Origin: Eubacteriales bacterium
GTDB lineage: Bacteria > Bacillota > Clostridia > Lachnospirales > Lachnospiraceae
NCBI GenBank assembly: GCA_030527665.1
Contig: JAUNAK010000001.1
Span: 1 to 64,000 of the forward strand
Direction: 5' to 3'
DNA length: 64,000 bases
A program made the translations under genes and the position numbers. Positions within the stretch are counted from its first letter, which is position 1, and each line of letters opens with the position of its first letter. Below the pieces are notes generated by a model that was given only the letters and a program-made list of their open reading frames with translations, ran no database searches and had not been told where the DNA came from. Positions 35,001 to 43,946 of the stretch are shown one piece after another.

Positions 35001-35165
35001 TTGTACCAAGAAAAAACTTTGCAGGCTAGTATCGTTCCTTTCTTTCACAGACGCTTTCTGAGATAAAACGCAGATTCTGCAAAAGAATTCAGATTATATG
35101 CCAAAACAAACGGAGAGTTATAGAACAAACCGGCAGCCACTCCACACACGGCATCGATCCCCCGC

Positions 35166-35212
35166 ATAAAAAGAAGCCTCCTACCCAAGTTCTGTCTGGA
35201 TAAGAGGCTTCT
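35166..35212 (-). terminator. Minus-strand terminator in a gene-poor stretch
   Basis: The stem GAAGCCTC/GAGGCTTC is followed by five T on the minus strand. It could end a long aconitase transcript or a lost gene. Bases 34896-35657 hold no intact gene. Confidence 0.65.
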
Positions 35213-35245
35213 GCGAATTCTTATTGTCTATATTCAATTGTGATG

Positions 35246-35537
35246 ATTCGTTTCAAAAACAAAATAATCAATCATCCCGACTCGTCAGATCTCATCGATC
35301 TGCTAAAAAAATTATGTGAAGTATATGTGGTAGATATTCAATATGAAATTGCCGGCTTCACATTGCCTCTTCGCTCTGGATTCGGAATTCTTCTGCAGCC
35401 GAATTCTCCGGGCCATTTATCTTCTCATATTAGAAAAGGCTTTTTATGTCGGGACCGTTATGCAATACCACTTTCATATTGAAGAAATTTCTCCGGTGGA
35501 GTATCCATTGGCATGTCCTCCTGAAAGTATGCAGTGA
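35246..35537 (+). pseudogene. Possible frameshifted remnant of a small gene
   Basis: Two overlapping plus-strand frames look complementary. The first reads MIRFKNKIINHPDSSDLIDL and continues to about 35435; the second continues as VGTVMQYHFHIEEISPVEYP and stops at 35537. Joined by a shift near 35435 they would give ~98 aa. There is no clear ribosome site and I recognise no family. A minus-strand AGGAGG followed by a 16-codon frame also occurs here, so the interpretation is weak. Confidence 0.25.
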
Positions 35538-35657
35538 AAGAATTCTTCCACTTGTTTTGTCTGCATCTCTGGATCCTTCTTCATAAGGATCAGTTTTTCT
35601 GTTTTTATGTATCCTCATCTTAGCTGACAGATGCCATTTTGTCAATAAGTTTTCTGA

Positions 35658-37952
35658 TTATTTATGTTCTCTGTAATAATTAATCAGACATCCATCCAGG
35701 ATGATTTCCCTCTCATCATCGGTCAGATCTCCGAGACGGAGTTCGAACGGTATCAGCTTGTCTTCACCAACCGTATACGCCGTGATCACTGCAGCTTTAT
35801 CGAGTACTGCCTGACGGATACCCGGAACAAACAGATATTCTCCGTTCTTAAACGGCAGCTGTCCCTCTTCGATCAGGAACGGCAGCATACCCCAGTTGAT
35901 CAGGTTGGAACGATATCTCTTGGTTGCATATTCGTTGGCAATATTTGCCCAGCCGCCAAGCACCTTCTGGCAGGAAGCAGCCTGCTCACGGGCAGAACCG
36001 TCACCCGGTTTTACCGCAAAGATCGTGGAACCGACACCGATATTGCCTTTTCCAACCTCCGGATACTGTGTATGAACGGCTTCCATAACCGCCTTAAGTT
36101 CCGGAAGAGCTTCCAGCGGACAGCTGTCTGCTTCAATGGCTTTCTGTGCCTTCTGTACTTCCTTTGCACGGCCGACATACAGCGGATCTTTTCTGGAAAG
36201 TGCAAACTCGGCAAGTCCCAGCGGATTGGAACGATAAGAGGATGTCTCACCGGACGGAATCAGCTCATCGGTCGTCGTAACCGGATCGTGGATCTCGGAA
36301 ACAACTTTCAGAATCAGGTTCTCCGGAAGTGCGGACATCGCCGGCCAGTCCTTGATATTCGGACCGAAGCGTACATCGACCGATTTGTCTGCCTCGCCAT
36401 GGCTGTCAAATACACGATGTGCATAAATATTGCTGTCAAAATGATAAACCGGACGGCGGTACTCTCCTGCAAATTCGGTTGCCGGAGTCAGATAACCCTG
36501 GTTTGCAGCGGTAGCCGCAATGGATCTAGCATCCATCAGTGCAACCGATGCGATCTGACCGTTCTGTACCTTCGAGCCTTCACGGTTCGGGAAGTTTCTT
36601 GTCGAGTGACGAATCGACAGATGATTGTTTGCCGGAGTATCACCTGCACCGAAGCAGGGACCGCAGAAGGCGGTTTTTACAATGGCACCGGTGGTCATCA
36701 GGTCTGCAAGCACTCCGTTGCGTGCCAGCTCGGTATAGATCGGTGTACTTGCCGGATATACGCTGAGCGTGAAGTCATCGCAGCCGATATACTGTCCGCG
36801 GAGAATATCTGCCGCATCACAGATGTTCTCAAATCCGCCGCCTGCACAGCCGGCGATGATTCCCTGATCAACCAGAAGTCTTCCGTTATGCACCTTGTCC
36901 TTCAGAGTAAAATCAACCTTTCCGTCCAGAGATACCTGTGCACGCTTCTCTACATCATCGAGAATATCCATAAGGTTTGCATTGCACTCCTCGATCGTAT
37001 ACACATTGCTCGGATGGAACGGCATGGCGATCATCGGACGGATCTTGTCCAGTTCTACATAAATGCAGCCGTCATAATAGGTAACCGCACCCGGCTTCAG
37101 CTCTTTATATTCCTCCGGACGTCCATGCTCCGCATAGAAGCTGCGGATTTTCTCATCGGTCGTCCAGATCGAGGACAGACAGGTGGTCTCGGTAGTCATA
37201 ACATCCACACCGATACGGAAATCCGCAGACAGATTCTCAACACCCGGTCCGACAAATTCCATAACCTTGTTCTTGACATAACCATTGGCAAAAACCGCAC
37301 CTATAATTGCCAGAGCAACGTCCTGCGGACCAACACCCGGAACCGGCTTTCCTGTCATATAAACAGCAACCACCCCCGGTTTTGCAATATCATAGGTCTT
37401 GCTCAGCAGCTGCTTAACAAGCTCCGGACCGCCCTCTCCCATGGCCATCGTTCCAAGTGCACCGTAGCGGGTATGGGAATCCGATCCAAGGATCATTCTT
37501 CCACCGCCGGCAAGCATCTCGCGGGCATACTGGTGAATGACTGCCTGGTGCGGCGGAACATAGATGCCGCCGTAGCGTTTTGCACAGGACAGGCCAAACA
37601 TATGGTCATCCTCATTGATCGTACCGCCTACCGCGCACAGCGAGTTGTGACAGTTGGTCAGTACATAGGGAATCGGGAATTTCTCCAGACCGGACGCTCT
37701 TGCGGTCTGAATGATACCGACAAAGGTAATATCATGAGATACCATTTTATCGAATTTGATACGAAGGTCCTTCATATTTCCGGAGGTATTATGTGCCTCC
37801 AGAATGCGATAGGCCATCGTCTCTTCTCCTGCTGCTTCTTTACCGACCGTTTTTCCGGTCTCCTGTACAAGCCTTTTCTCCGCATCCGGTCCGTCCGGGA
37901 TAACCGTACTGTTATTTACCAGATATACGCCGCCATTTTCCAATCGGATCAT
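35658..37952 (-). CDS. Aconitase-family hydratase (YbhJ-like)
   Basis: The 764-aa product has the aconitase Fe-S cysteine pattern: one in [12 protein letters not shown] and two in [12 protein letters not shown]. Substrate-loop segments [20 protein letters not shown] and a swivel domain with INWGMLPF are also present. Its length and style fit the YbhJ-like branch, whose substrate is not established, rather than classical AcnA/AcnB. The ATG is preceded by AGGAGG at 6 bases. It stands alone with its own promoter (38108-38136), with no citrate synthase or isocitrate dehydrogenase gene nearby. Confidence 0.85.
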   Translation of the reverse strand: MIRLENGGVYLVNNSTVIPDGPDAEKRLVQETGKTVGKEAAGEETMAYRILEAHNTSGNMKDLRIKFDKMVSHDITFVGIIQTARASGLEKFPIPYVLTNCHNSLCAVGGTINEDDHMFGLSCAKRYGGIYVPPHQAVIHQYAREMLAGGGRMILGSDSHTRYGALGTMAMGEGGPELVKQLLSKTYDIAKPGVVAVYMTGKPVPGVGPQDVALAIIGAVFANGYVKNKVMEFVGPGVENLSADFRIGVDVMTTETTCLSSIWTTDEKIRSFYAEHGRPEEYKELKPGAVTYYDGCIYVELDKIRPMIAMPFHPSNVYTIEECNANLMDILDDVEKRAQVSLDGKVDFTLKDKVHNGRLLVDQGIIAGCAGGGFENICDAADILRGQYIGCDDFTLSVYPASTPIYTELARNGVLADLMTTGAIVKTAFCGPCFGAGDTPANNHLSIRHSTRNFPNREGSKVQNGQIASVALMDARSIAATAANQGYLTPATEFAGEYRRPVYHFDSNIYAHRVFDSHGEADKSVDVRFGPNIKDWPAMSALPENLILKVVSEIHDPVTTTDELIPSGETSSYRSNPLGLAEFALSRKDPLYVGRAKEVQKAQKAIEADSCPLEALPELKAVMEAVHTQYPEVGKGNIGVGSTIFAVKPGDGSAREQAASCQKVLGGWANIANEYATKRYRSNLINWGMLPFLIEEGQLPFKNGEYLFVPGIRQAVLDKAAVITAYTVGEDKLIPFELRLGDLTDDEREIILDGCLINYYREHK

Positions 37953-38107
37953 AGGAATCCTCCTTGCTGCTCTTCCTTAAAAAAAACAAAGGCTTCTGTC
38001 ATTCAGAAACTGCCGACGCTTCCCGGAACGAGATCCGGATCGTAAAAGCGGATTCCGTCAGAATCAAATTTCTGCAAAAGCCCTCTTCGATTGCAATTTT
38101 CGCATCC

Positions 38108-38136
38108 ATCATATATTATTTACAGTAATTTAGCAA
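38108..38136 (-). promoter_or_regulatory. Promoter of the aconitase-family gene
   Basis: TTGCTA (38131-38136), a 17-base spacer and TATGAT (38108-38113) lie on the minus strand, giving a ~150-base leader. Confidence 0.55.
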
Positions 38137-38213
38137 GTTAACGCGCTTCATCGGCGCATTTTTTATTGCTGCAGTCTTCTGCAATAACCTACAGCAAAGG
38201 AGCCTCTGTCATT

Positions 38214-38489
38214 ATGCGTATCTGGGGAAAAATATTTGAAAACAATCATATGTTAAAAGATACTACTGTCACAGATGACCGTCCGGACACCCGCACGCAC
38301 AAGATTTTTCGTGCCCTGGAGGAGATCTGTCATGAATTTGATCTCAGCGTGCCTGTATGGCTGGATTCCAATGTTCGTGATTTTCAAAAAAATAAAAAGG
38401 TCCGCTTTACAAGAGACAATTTCGTCGGAGACAGCATCGATTTTGATTATCTGGAAATGCAGGTTCTGGAGGAAGACAGCCTGTATTAA
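38214..38489 (+). CDS. Small conserved protein of unknown function
   Basis: The 91-aa product starts MRIWGKIFENNHMLKDTTV and carries THKIFRALEEICHEFDLSVP, VWLDSNVRDFQ and FDYLEMQVLEED near its end. It is acidic, soluble-looking and without membrane spans or metal motifs. I recall similar short proteins in other Lachnospiraceae but know no function. The start is set by AAAGGAG 11 bases upstream; longer frames upstream lack a ribosome site. It ends 6 bases before repeat copy C. Confidence 0.7.
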   Translation: MRIWGKIFENNHMLKDTTVTDDRPDTRTHKIFRALEEICHEFDLSVPVWLDSNVRDFQKNKKVRFTRDNFVGDSIDFDYLEMQVLEEDSLY

Positions 38490-38495
38490 GCAGCT

Positions 38496-38639
38496 TTATC
38501 TCAGTCGAGAAGACTCCCACTTCTGCAAGTGGTGAGCAATTACAAGATCAACGCAGTGGGAGTCCAATCTCCGACTGAGATAAACGCTCCACAGGGATGC
38601 ACAGGGATTTGCGCCAGGTCTCGCAGAGCTCGACTTAAA
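38496..38639 (+). repeat. Dispersed palindromic repeat, full copy C
   Basis: The block TTATCTCAGTCGAGAAGACT pairs with the later AATCTCCGACTGAGATAA through a bulged stem that encloses CTTCTGCAAGTGGTGAGC. After it come AACGCTCCACAGGGAT and a terminal GCAGAGCTCGACTT. The order and strand polarity match copy A read in reverse. Confidence 0.75.
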
Positions 38640-38676
38640 TAATCAGCAGATGAGTTAACGGTATTCCCTGCCTGAC

Positions 38677-38705
38677 TTGACTTTAGCAGGTATGCAGAAT
38701 ACTAT
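38677..38705 (+). promoter_or_regulatory. Promoter of murG
   Basis: TTGACT (38677-38682), a 17-base spacer and TACTAT (38700-38705) lie ~110 bases before the murG start. Confidence 0.65.
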
Positions 38706-38817
38706 AGTAGGGCAAACAAACACAACGGTTTGCAGGCAATTCAGGCAATATCACCGGCAGTGCCTTTTTCTATGATCGGTACTGCTGTTCTATACAATTA
38801 CTATCAGGAGAAACTAT

Positions 38818-39882
38818 ATGAAGCATATCGTACTCACCGGCGGCGGTACTGCCGGTCATGTAACACCGAATATCGCATTGATACCTGCTCTCAAAAAAGC
38901 AGGCTATGAAATTTCCTACATTGGTTCTTATAACGGTATGGAGAAACAGCTGATTGAAGCAGAAGGAATTCCTTATTACGGAATTGCCACCGGAAAGCTG
39001 CGCCGCTATATGGATATCAAAAACTTTACCGATCCGTTCCGTGTTCTGAAGGGAATCGTGGAAGCCAGACGGCTGATCCGCCGACTGAAACCGGACGTTG
39101 TCTTTTCCAAGGGCGGATTTGTTGCTGTTCCGGTCGTTCTGGCTTCCGGAAAGCAGCATGTACCGACTCTGATCCATGAATCCGATATGACACCGGGTCT
39201 TGCTAACCGCATCTGCATTCCGTATGCCACAAAGGTCTGCTGCAATTTCCCGGAAACCGCAGCAAATATCCCGAATCAGAAAGCAGTCGTCACCGGAACA
39301 CCTCTGCGCGCAGAGCTTTTGAAAGGCGATGCCGAGAAGGGAAGAGCCTTCACCGGCCTTACCGCCGACAAACCGGTCATTCTGGTCATGGGCGGAAGTC
39401 TTGGTTCCGTAAATGTCAACAACAGCATTCGCGGTGCCCTGGATGAACTTCTCAAAAACTTCCAGATCGTTCATCTCTGCGGAAAAGATCATCTGGATGC
39501 AGATCTTGAGGGAACCGAAGGTTATCGCCAGTATGAATATATCCGCGAGGAACTGCCGGATCTTTTTGCAATGTGTGACTATGTAATTTCCCGCGCCGGC
39601 GCGAATGCAATCTGTGAGCTGCTTGCACTGGCCAAACCGAATATCCTGATCCCGCTTTCTGCACAGGCAAGCCGCGGCGATCAGATTCTCAATGCGCATT
39701 CTTTTGAAAAACAGGGATTCAGCATTGTACTGGAAGAAGAGAATCTTACCAAAGAAACACTTCTGGATGCCGTTGAAAAATTAACGGTAAATAAAGAAAT
39801 GTACATCCGGGCTATGACCGGAAGCGGCCATACCGATGCAATCGAAACGATTCTTTCGCTGATAGAAGAGATTTCAAAATAA
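38818..39882 (+). CDS. murG: UDP-GlcNAc transferase MurG
   Basis: The 354-aa GT-B glycosyltransferase adds GlcNAc to lipid I to make lipid II at the inner membrane face. Motifs are the N-terminal LTGGGTAGHVTPN, central LVMGGSLGSVNVN and C-terminal SRAGANAICELLALAKPNIL. AGGAG lies 7 bases before the ATG. It is isolated here rather than in a division/cell-wall (dcw) cluster. Confidence 0.93.
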   Translation: MKHIVLTGGGTAGHVTPNIALIPALKKAGYEISYIGSYNGMEKQLIEAEGIPYYGIATGKLRRYMDIKNFTDPFRVLKGIVEARRLIRRLKPDVVFSKGGFVAVPVVLASGKQHVPTLIHESDMTPGLANRICIPYATKVCCNFPETAANIPNQKAVVTGTPLRAELLKGDAEKGRAFTGLTADKPVILVMGGSLGSVNVNNSIRGALDELLKNFQIVHLCGKDHLDADLEGTEGYRQYEYIREELPDLFAMCDYVISRAGANAICELLALAKPNILIPLSAQASRGDQILNAHSFEKQGFSIVLEEENLTKETLLDAVEKLTVNKEMYIRAMTGSGHTDAIETILSLIEEISK

Positions 39883-39889
39883 TGACAGA

Positions 39890-39950
39890 AAAACAGGGCT
39901 TTCGCACGTATAGAAACATTTCTATATCCATGCGAAAGCCCTTTATATTT
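39890..39950. terminator. Bidirectional terminator between murG and the HIT gene
   Basis: The stem GGGCTTTCGCA/TGCGAAAGCCC with an inner TATAGAAA/TTTCTATA pairing and T-rich tails on both strands lies between convergent genes. Confidence 0.85.
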
Positions 39951-39951
39951 A

Positions 39952-40362
39952 TTATTTCAGACACGCTGCCTTCTCAAGAATTTCCTTTTTCACTTCTTCG
40001 GAAAGCGTACCCGGTTTCCAGGTGACGCCGGCATGATCTCCGACATATCGGGGAATCAGGTGCATATGAAAATGGAAAACAGTCTGGCCAGCCGGCTCTC
40101 CATTGTTCTGCACAATATTGTAACCGTCGCAGGGAATGGCCTCCATCATACATGTAACAATTTTCTTTGCGAGGATCATAGCTTTTCCTGCCAGATCTTC
40201 CGGAAGTTCTGTAATATCCTTATAGTGCTGTTTCGGAAGAATCAGTGCATGACCTTTGGTAGCCGGACCAAGATCCAGAATCACACGAAATTCATCGTCC
40301 TCGTAAATAGTTGCTGATGGAATGTCACCTGCTGCAATCTTGCAGAAAATACAATCACTCAT
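39952..40362 (-). CDS. HIT-family nucleotide hydrolase
   Basis: The 136-aa product has the histidine triad FHFHMHL, the zinc-type N-terminus CIFCKIAAGDIPS and GHALILPK. It is a Hint/HinT-like purine nucleoside phosphoramidase. GGAGG lies 8 bases before the ATG at 40362. A promoter with TTGAAA and TATAAT at 18-base spacing lies at 40482-40511. Confidence 0.93.
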   Translation of the reverse strand: MSDCIFCKIAAGDIPSATIYEDDEFRVILDLGPATKGHALILPKQHYKDITELPEDLAGKAMILAKKIVTCMMEAIPCDGYNIVQNNGEPAGQTVFHFHMHLIPRYVGDHAGVTWKPGTLSEEVKKEILEKAACLK

Positions 40363-40481
40363 GTCTTTGTCCTCCGTTTCCGGTTTCTCATCATTGGAAA
40401 CCACATCTTCCTGTCAAGTATACTACGCTGTTATAAAACGGGCAAATACGTATCTTCCTGCAATTCATTTGCAGCAACTTA

Positions 40482-40511
40482 ATTATATCGTTCGTATATA
40501 TATGTTTTCAA
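40482..40511 (-). promoter_or_regulatory. Promoter of the HIT gene
   Basis: TTGAAA (40506-40511), an 18-base spacer and TATAAT (40482-40487) lie on the minus strand. The rest of 40363-40622 is AT-rich without a gene. Confidence 0.65.
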
Positions 40512-40622
40512 GAACCGTTTATTGTATATATATGTTCGATAAACAGCCTTTGTAAACCTCTCATGGCATCTCATGACAGTTATCGATAAAATCATATGCC
40601 TCCTGCTTCAGAGAAATTCTGC

Positions 40623-42095
40623 TTACAGATTATCTTCCTTTTCAAGCGCGCTTCTCCCTTCGTTCGATTCTCCTCTGCTCAGATATGTAAAAGACAGATC
40701 CGCAAACACCAGCCGGTCTCCGTCTGCAAGCGGCCGCATCTCTTCATCGCTGATCCACTCTCCGTTTACCTTCGTTCCGTTTCGGGAGTTCAGATCGGTT
40801 AAACGATAGGCAGCACCATCCCACAGAAGCCGCGCATGAACACGGCTTACCGCTGCCGACTGCAAAATGATCTGTGCGGCAGCAGCATTCTTTCCGATCA
40901 CATAGCTGTCCTGTACAAGCAGAATTGCCGTACTTCCGTTCTCTTCGATCTTCCCGTCTGTTTTTTCTCCCGGATGAAGAGGAATCAGCCGTGCCCGCTC
41001 CTTACGAATGAGTGAAAATTCCGGCGGCTTTCCCAGACAGATCGTTTCTGCATTTCCATTGATCTCACGGGAGACCTGCCGCACATCAGGATTACTTTCT
41101 TTATTTCTTATTCTATTCCGTTCGGTGTTCCTCTGTTCTTCAAATACGGCTTCCCGTCCGCTGTCAGCATCTGCCTTCGTAAGCGTCCCGGCACCATCCT
41201 CCCTCAACGCAATAAAATCAGAAAAACTTTCCTGCTCCCATGCGGAAATTTTTTCCGATTCCCCGTTTTTCGCACACGTTTCCTTCCATCTGTCCTCCTG
41301 TATTCTTTTCCTCTCCTCTTTTCTTCTTTGCCGCTCCGCTTTTCTCCTTTTCCGTTCTTCACGTCTTCGGAGACGCTTCGCTCTTTTTTCTGCCTTTCTT
41401 TCCGCTCTTTGTATACGCCATCTTTCCAGCAATCCGAATAAGCCGGAGCAGATCACGCGATTTTTTTCCGGCTGCACCTCCTGAAAAAACAGCTCTGCAT
41501 CCGGTGTCTCCGCATCTGCTTTTCTGTTTTCCTCTCTGCCGTCCTCTTCCTCATCCAGCAATTCAGGAAGTTCCGGAAAAGAACGGGGATCCCCGATTCC
41601 GTCCACACACCGCTGGTAAAAAGAATACCCCAGCACAACGGCTTTCCGGTCCCTGTGATCCAGTCTGGGAAGCAGACTTTCTCCAAAGGCTCTGCAGCTG
41701 TCCGAAAAATCCGCATCCATTGCCGGGCAATAGACAAAGGAAAACCTTCGTTCCTTCCGATCCATATAGATCCACTCCGGCTGCAGCCCCAGGTGATCCT
41801 GGTCCAGCAGATATTCATTCACGCTCCGCAGTGCCTCTGACAGATCCGCAAACAGCCGCTCCAGCAGTTTACGATCCGCCGGACTGTTTTCCAGCATCTG
41901 CTTCAGCGATGTTTTTCCTGTAATATCATACCAGAACCGCATCTGCTGATCGATCTCCCGTATTCTGCAGTTCAAAAATCCCGGAATATCGTTCTCCGTG
42001 ATCATATGAATCTGGTAGGCATCCCGATCCATCTCCATTCCTTCCGAAAATACCAGCCAGGAATGGTAGGGATCCTTGCTTATCTCTGTCCTCAT
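40623..42095 (-). CDS. FHA-domain protein of the Tad-like cluster (DUF6382-type N-terminus)
   Basis: The 490-aa product has an N-terminal ~190-residue domain of the type seen in clostridial FHA proteins (DUF6382). A highly basic, probably helical middle follows (residues ~225-270, repeated RRxERK-like units), then a disordered stretch and a C-terminal FHA domain. FHA hallmarks are YVIGKN, SRVHARLLW and LTDLNSRNGTKVNG. FHA domains bind phosphothreonine, which implies control by a Ser/Thr kinase encoded elsewhere. It lies 13 bases after the tadE-like gene, so it is the last gene of the pilus operon. Confidence 0.85.
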   Translation of the reverse strand: MRTEISKDPYHSWLVFSEGMEMDRDAYQIHMITENDIPGFLNCRIREIDQQMRFWYDITGKTSLKQMLENSPADRKLLERLFADLSEALRSVNEYLLDQDHLGLQPEWIYMDRKERRFSFVYCPAMDADFSDSCRAFGESLLPRLDHRDRKAVVLGYSFYQRCVDGIGDPRSFPELPELLDEEEDGREENRKADAETPDAELFFQEVQPEKNRVICSGLFGLLERWRIQRAERKAEKRAKRLRRREERKRRKAERQRRKEERKRIQEDRWKETCAKNGESEKISAWEQESFSDFIALREDGAGTLTKADADSGREAVFEEQRNTERNRIRNKESNPDVRQVSREINGNAETICLGKPPEFSLIRKERARLIPLHPGEKTDGKIEENGSTAILLVQDSYVIGKNAAAAQIILQSAAVSRVHARLLWDGAAYRLTDLNSRNGTKVNGEWISDEEMRPLADGDRLVFADLSFTYLSRGESNEGRSALEKEDNL

Positions 42096-42108
42096 ATCAC
42101 TCTCCTGA

Positions 42109-42570
42109 TTATCCTTTCCACCTTTCCCGCAGCTGCTCTGCCGGATGTACCCTTTCCTTATTTTCCCTTATTTCCAGCAAAAACCATTTTCCTCCAAAGG
42201 AACGAAATATCTGTCCATTCACATAGACCACGGTTTCTCCTCCTGTCCACTGTACGGAAATATCAGGGCGCATGCCCGGAACCGGCTGCTCCCGAACCCG
42301 TTCCTCCATTCGTTCCCATGCCGCTGCATACGGATCTTCTGTTACCGAATGCCAGCCGCTCCCCTTCAGGACACTTTCACATGCTGCCGCCCGATACCAG
42401 CTCCGATTGTGAACCGTAAATAACAGAAGAAGCAGCAGGAATACGACCGTTACGATCATCGGAATCAGAAAAGAAGCTTCCACTGTCATACTCCCCCGTA
42501 TCCAATCTCTTCTGCTGTTTTCTTTTTTATATGTACGTTTCTTTTCTGCGCAGCTCCGCAAATCCATCAC
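42109..42570 (-). CDS. TadE-like pseudopilin
   Basis: The 153-aa product has the TadE N-terminal membrane segment GSMTVEASFLIPMIVTVV followed by a run of leucines, then a small extracytoplasmic domain. The Glu at position +5 of the hydrophobic block (TVEAS) matches the prepilin processing context. The gene starts 2 bases after the second prepilin peptidase gene. Confidence 0.8.
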   Translation of the reverse strand: MMDLRSCAEKKRTYKKENSRRDWIRGSMTVEASFLIPMIVTVVFLLLLLLFTVHNRSWYRAAACESVLKGSGWHSVTEDPYAAAWERMEERVREQPVPGMRPDISVQWTGGETVVYVNGQIFRSFGGKWFLLEIRENKERVHPAEQLRERWKG

Positions 42571-42572
42571 CT

Positions 42573-42959
42573 CTATAATAATTCAAGCAAAACCGAAAGC
42601 AGAAATCCGACAAGTACAAAAGGTATAAACGGAAGCTGTCTTCTTCCGGTCAGCATCCCATAGCTAAAACACAGAACACAGCCAAAGCAAAGCAGCTGCA
42701 GGATCCGTACCAGATCTGTGCAGCAGCCCGCCGCCAGCAAAACGATTCCATCCCCGGCTCCGACTTCCGCTCCCGCAAGAGAAAATCCAAGAAACAAAAG
42801 TCCCGGAAGCAGATTTTCCATACAAAATGTATGTCCACCAATTCCATGCAGCAGACCGATCACTCCCAACAGACCGGTATAGGCCGGAAGGATCTCCATT
42901 CGCTTCTGATCCTCATATGCGTTGGGAACAAGAAGCAGCAGAAGAAGCAGATCATCCAT
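42573..42959 (-). CDS. Short A24-type prepilin peptidase (second)
   Basis: The 128-aa membrane protein has ~4 spans and the A24 aspartate pair: D in AYEDQKRMEILP and GAGD in AEVGAGDGIVLLAAG. It is much shorter than PilD but comparable with TadV/CpaA. It overlaps the tadE-like gene before it by 8 bases. With the peptidase at 50178 the cluster carries two such enzymes. Confidence 0.75.
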   Translation of the reverse strand: MDDLLLLLLLVPNAYEDQKRMEILPAYTGLLGVIGLLHGIGGHTFCMENLLPGLLFLGFSLAGAEVGAGDGIVLLAAGCCTDLVRILQLLCFGCVLCFSYGMLTGRRQLPFIPFVLVGFLLSVLLELL

Positions 42960-43623
42960 GCAGTCTTTGACAGAAAGAGCATTCCCGCAATCCTTCTGCC
43001 TCCTCTCTGGAAACGATTCGAATCGTCCTCGTCAACCCGCTGCAATCCGCAGCATTATGATACCGGTCTCCGTCCTCTGTTACATAAACACTGCTTCCGG
43101 TCATCCCGCTTCCCACGCATCGTTCACAGGCATGGTATCTTCCTCCCGAGGCATTTCTTTCATGACTCAACGCTTCCGCCGGGATCCTGCGAATATGCAG
43201 TGCAAGCGATCCGCATTGTGTAGAGGTATGGTACACACTGCCGTTCGGTGTCATATAGACCAGTTCCTCCGCCTCATGATCGGCTGTCAGCTCTGTGGAT
43301 AAAAATCCATTTTCCCGTCCGTTCCATGCATGGACCCGTACACGAACCGGGGCCTGCACAACAGGCAAAAACGCAGGAAACCACTGCGGAACATAATGAA
43401 CATTTTCCTGCAGATCCACATAGTCTCTGCCGCCTGCATCGTTTATGACTGCCGCCGAACGTTCCGCCTGCTCCTGCATCCGGATCAGTGTATCGGCATA
43501 CCGACCGTAGAAACCAAGCATACCGATCAGCACAACAACTGCCAGAAAAAACAAGGGGACAACAGCAGCTGCCTCAACCGTAAGACTGCCCCTTTTCCAT
43601 TTCGTATTCTCTGCCCTATGCAT
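42952..43623 (-). CDS. TadE-like pseudopilin with two YH-C...CxxC modules
   Basis: The 223-aa product has the TadE segment GSLTVEAAAVVPLFFLAVVV near residues 12-31, then a beta-rich extracytoplasmic region. It ends in two similar modules, VYMTPNGSVYHTSTQCGSL...CERC and VYVTEDGDRYHNAADCSGL...CSFC. Each has a YHxxxxC and a CxxC, an arrangement suited to metal binding or disulfides. GGAGG lies 6 bases before the ATG at 43623; the 29-codon upstream extension is rejected. Confidence 0.75.
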   Translation of the reverse strand: MHRAENTKWKRGSLTVEAAAVVPLFFLAVVVLIGMLGFYGRYADTLIRMQEQAERSAAVINDAGGRDYVDLQENVHYVPQWFPAFLPVVQAPVRVRVHAWNGRENGFLSTELTADHEAEELVYMTPNGSVYHTSTQCGSLALHIRRIPAEALSHERNASGGRYHACERCVGSGMTGSSVYVTEDGDRYHNAADCSGLTRTIRIVSREEAEGLRECSFCQRLHG

Positions 43624-43890
43624 CCCTGTCCTCCATAGCCCCTGTTCCTTTACCCGGGCATCTCCATCCTGCAGTCGAAGACGAAAAAGGCAGTCCCCCG
43701 GTATCTGCATGCCGCTGTTATCATAATATGAAAGCTGCGGTGCAGCTTCCGTTTCACAGGATATTCTGCGGCGAGAGGGAGAGTATGTATAAACGCAGAT
43801 AGTCCGAGGAACTCCCTTTTTCGTCTTCTTTTTTCATATGGATCCGGCACAAGGATTCGTATACTTCGCATCGGTGAACGATGCATCCCG

Positions 43891-43937
43891 CAGGAAGATT
43901 CACGGTTCATATCACAGGAAGATTCAAGGTTCAGATC
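43891..43937. repeat. 24-bp tandem duplication before the DUF5702-type gene end
   Basis: CAGGAAGATTCACGGTTCAT and CAGGAAGATTCAAGGTTCAG start at 43891 and 43915. Bases 43624-43946 show no gene I can support. Confidence 0.7.
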
Positions 43938-43946
43938 TCCTAAGCC

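Noticed and set aside
35664..38045. A 793-codon plus-strand open frame opposite the aconitase gene
   Set aside because: It lies fully antisense to a clear aconitase, has no family motif and is Cys/Arg/His-rich as expected from the complement of the coding frame.
43650..43910. A minus-strand 86-codon frame between the TadG-like and tadE genes
   Set aside because: It has basic, shadow-like composition, overlaps the start of the tadE-like gene and has no motif.
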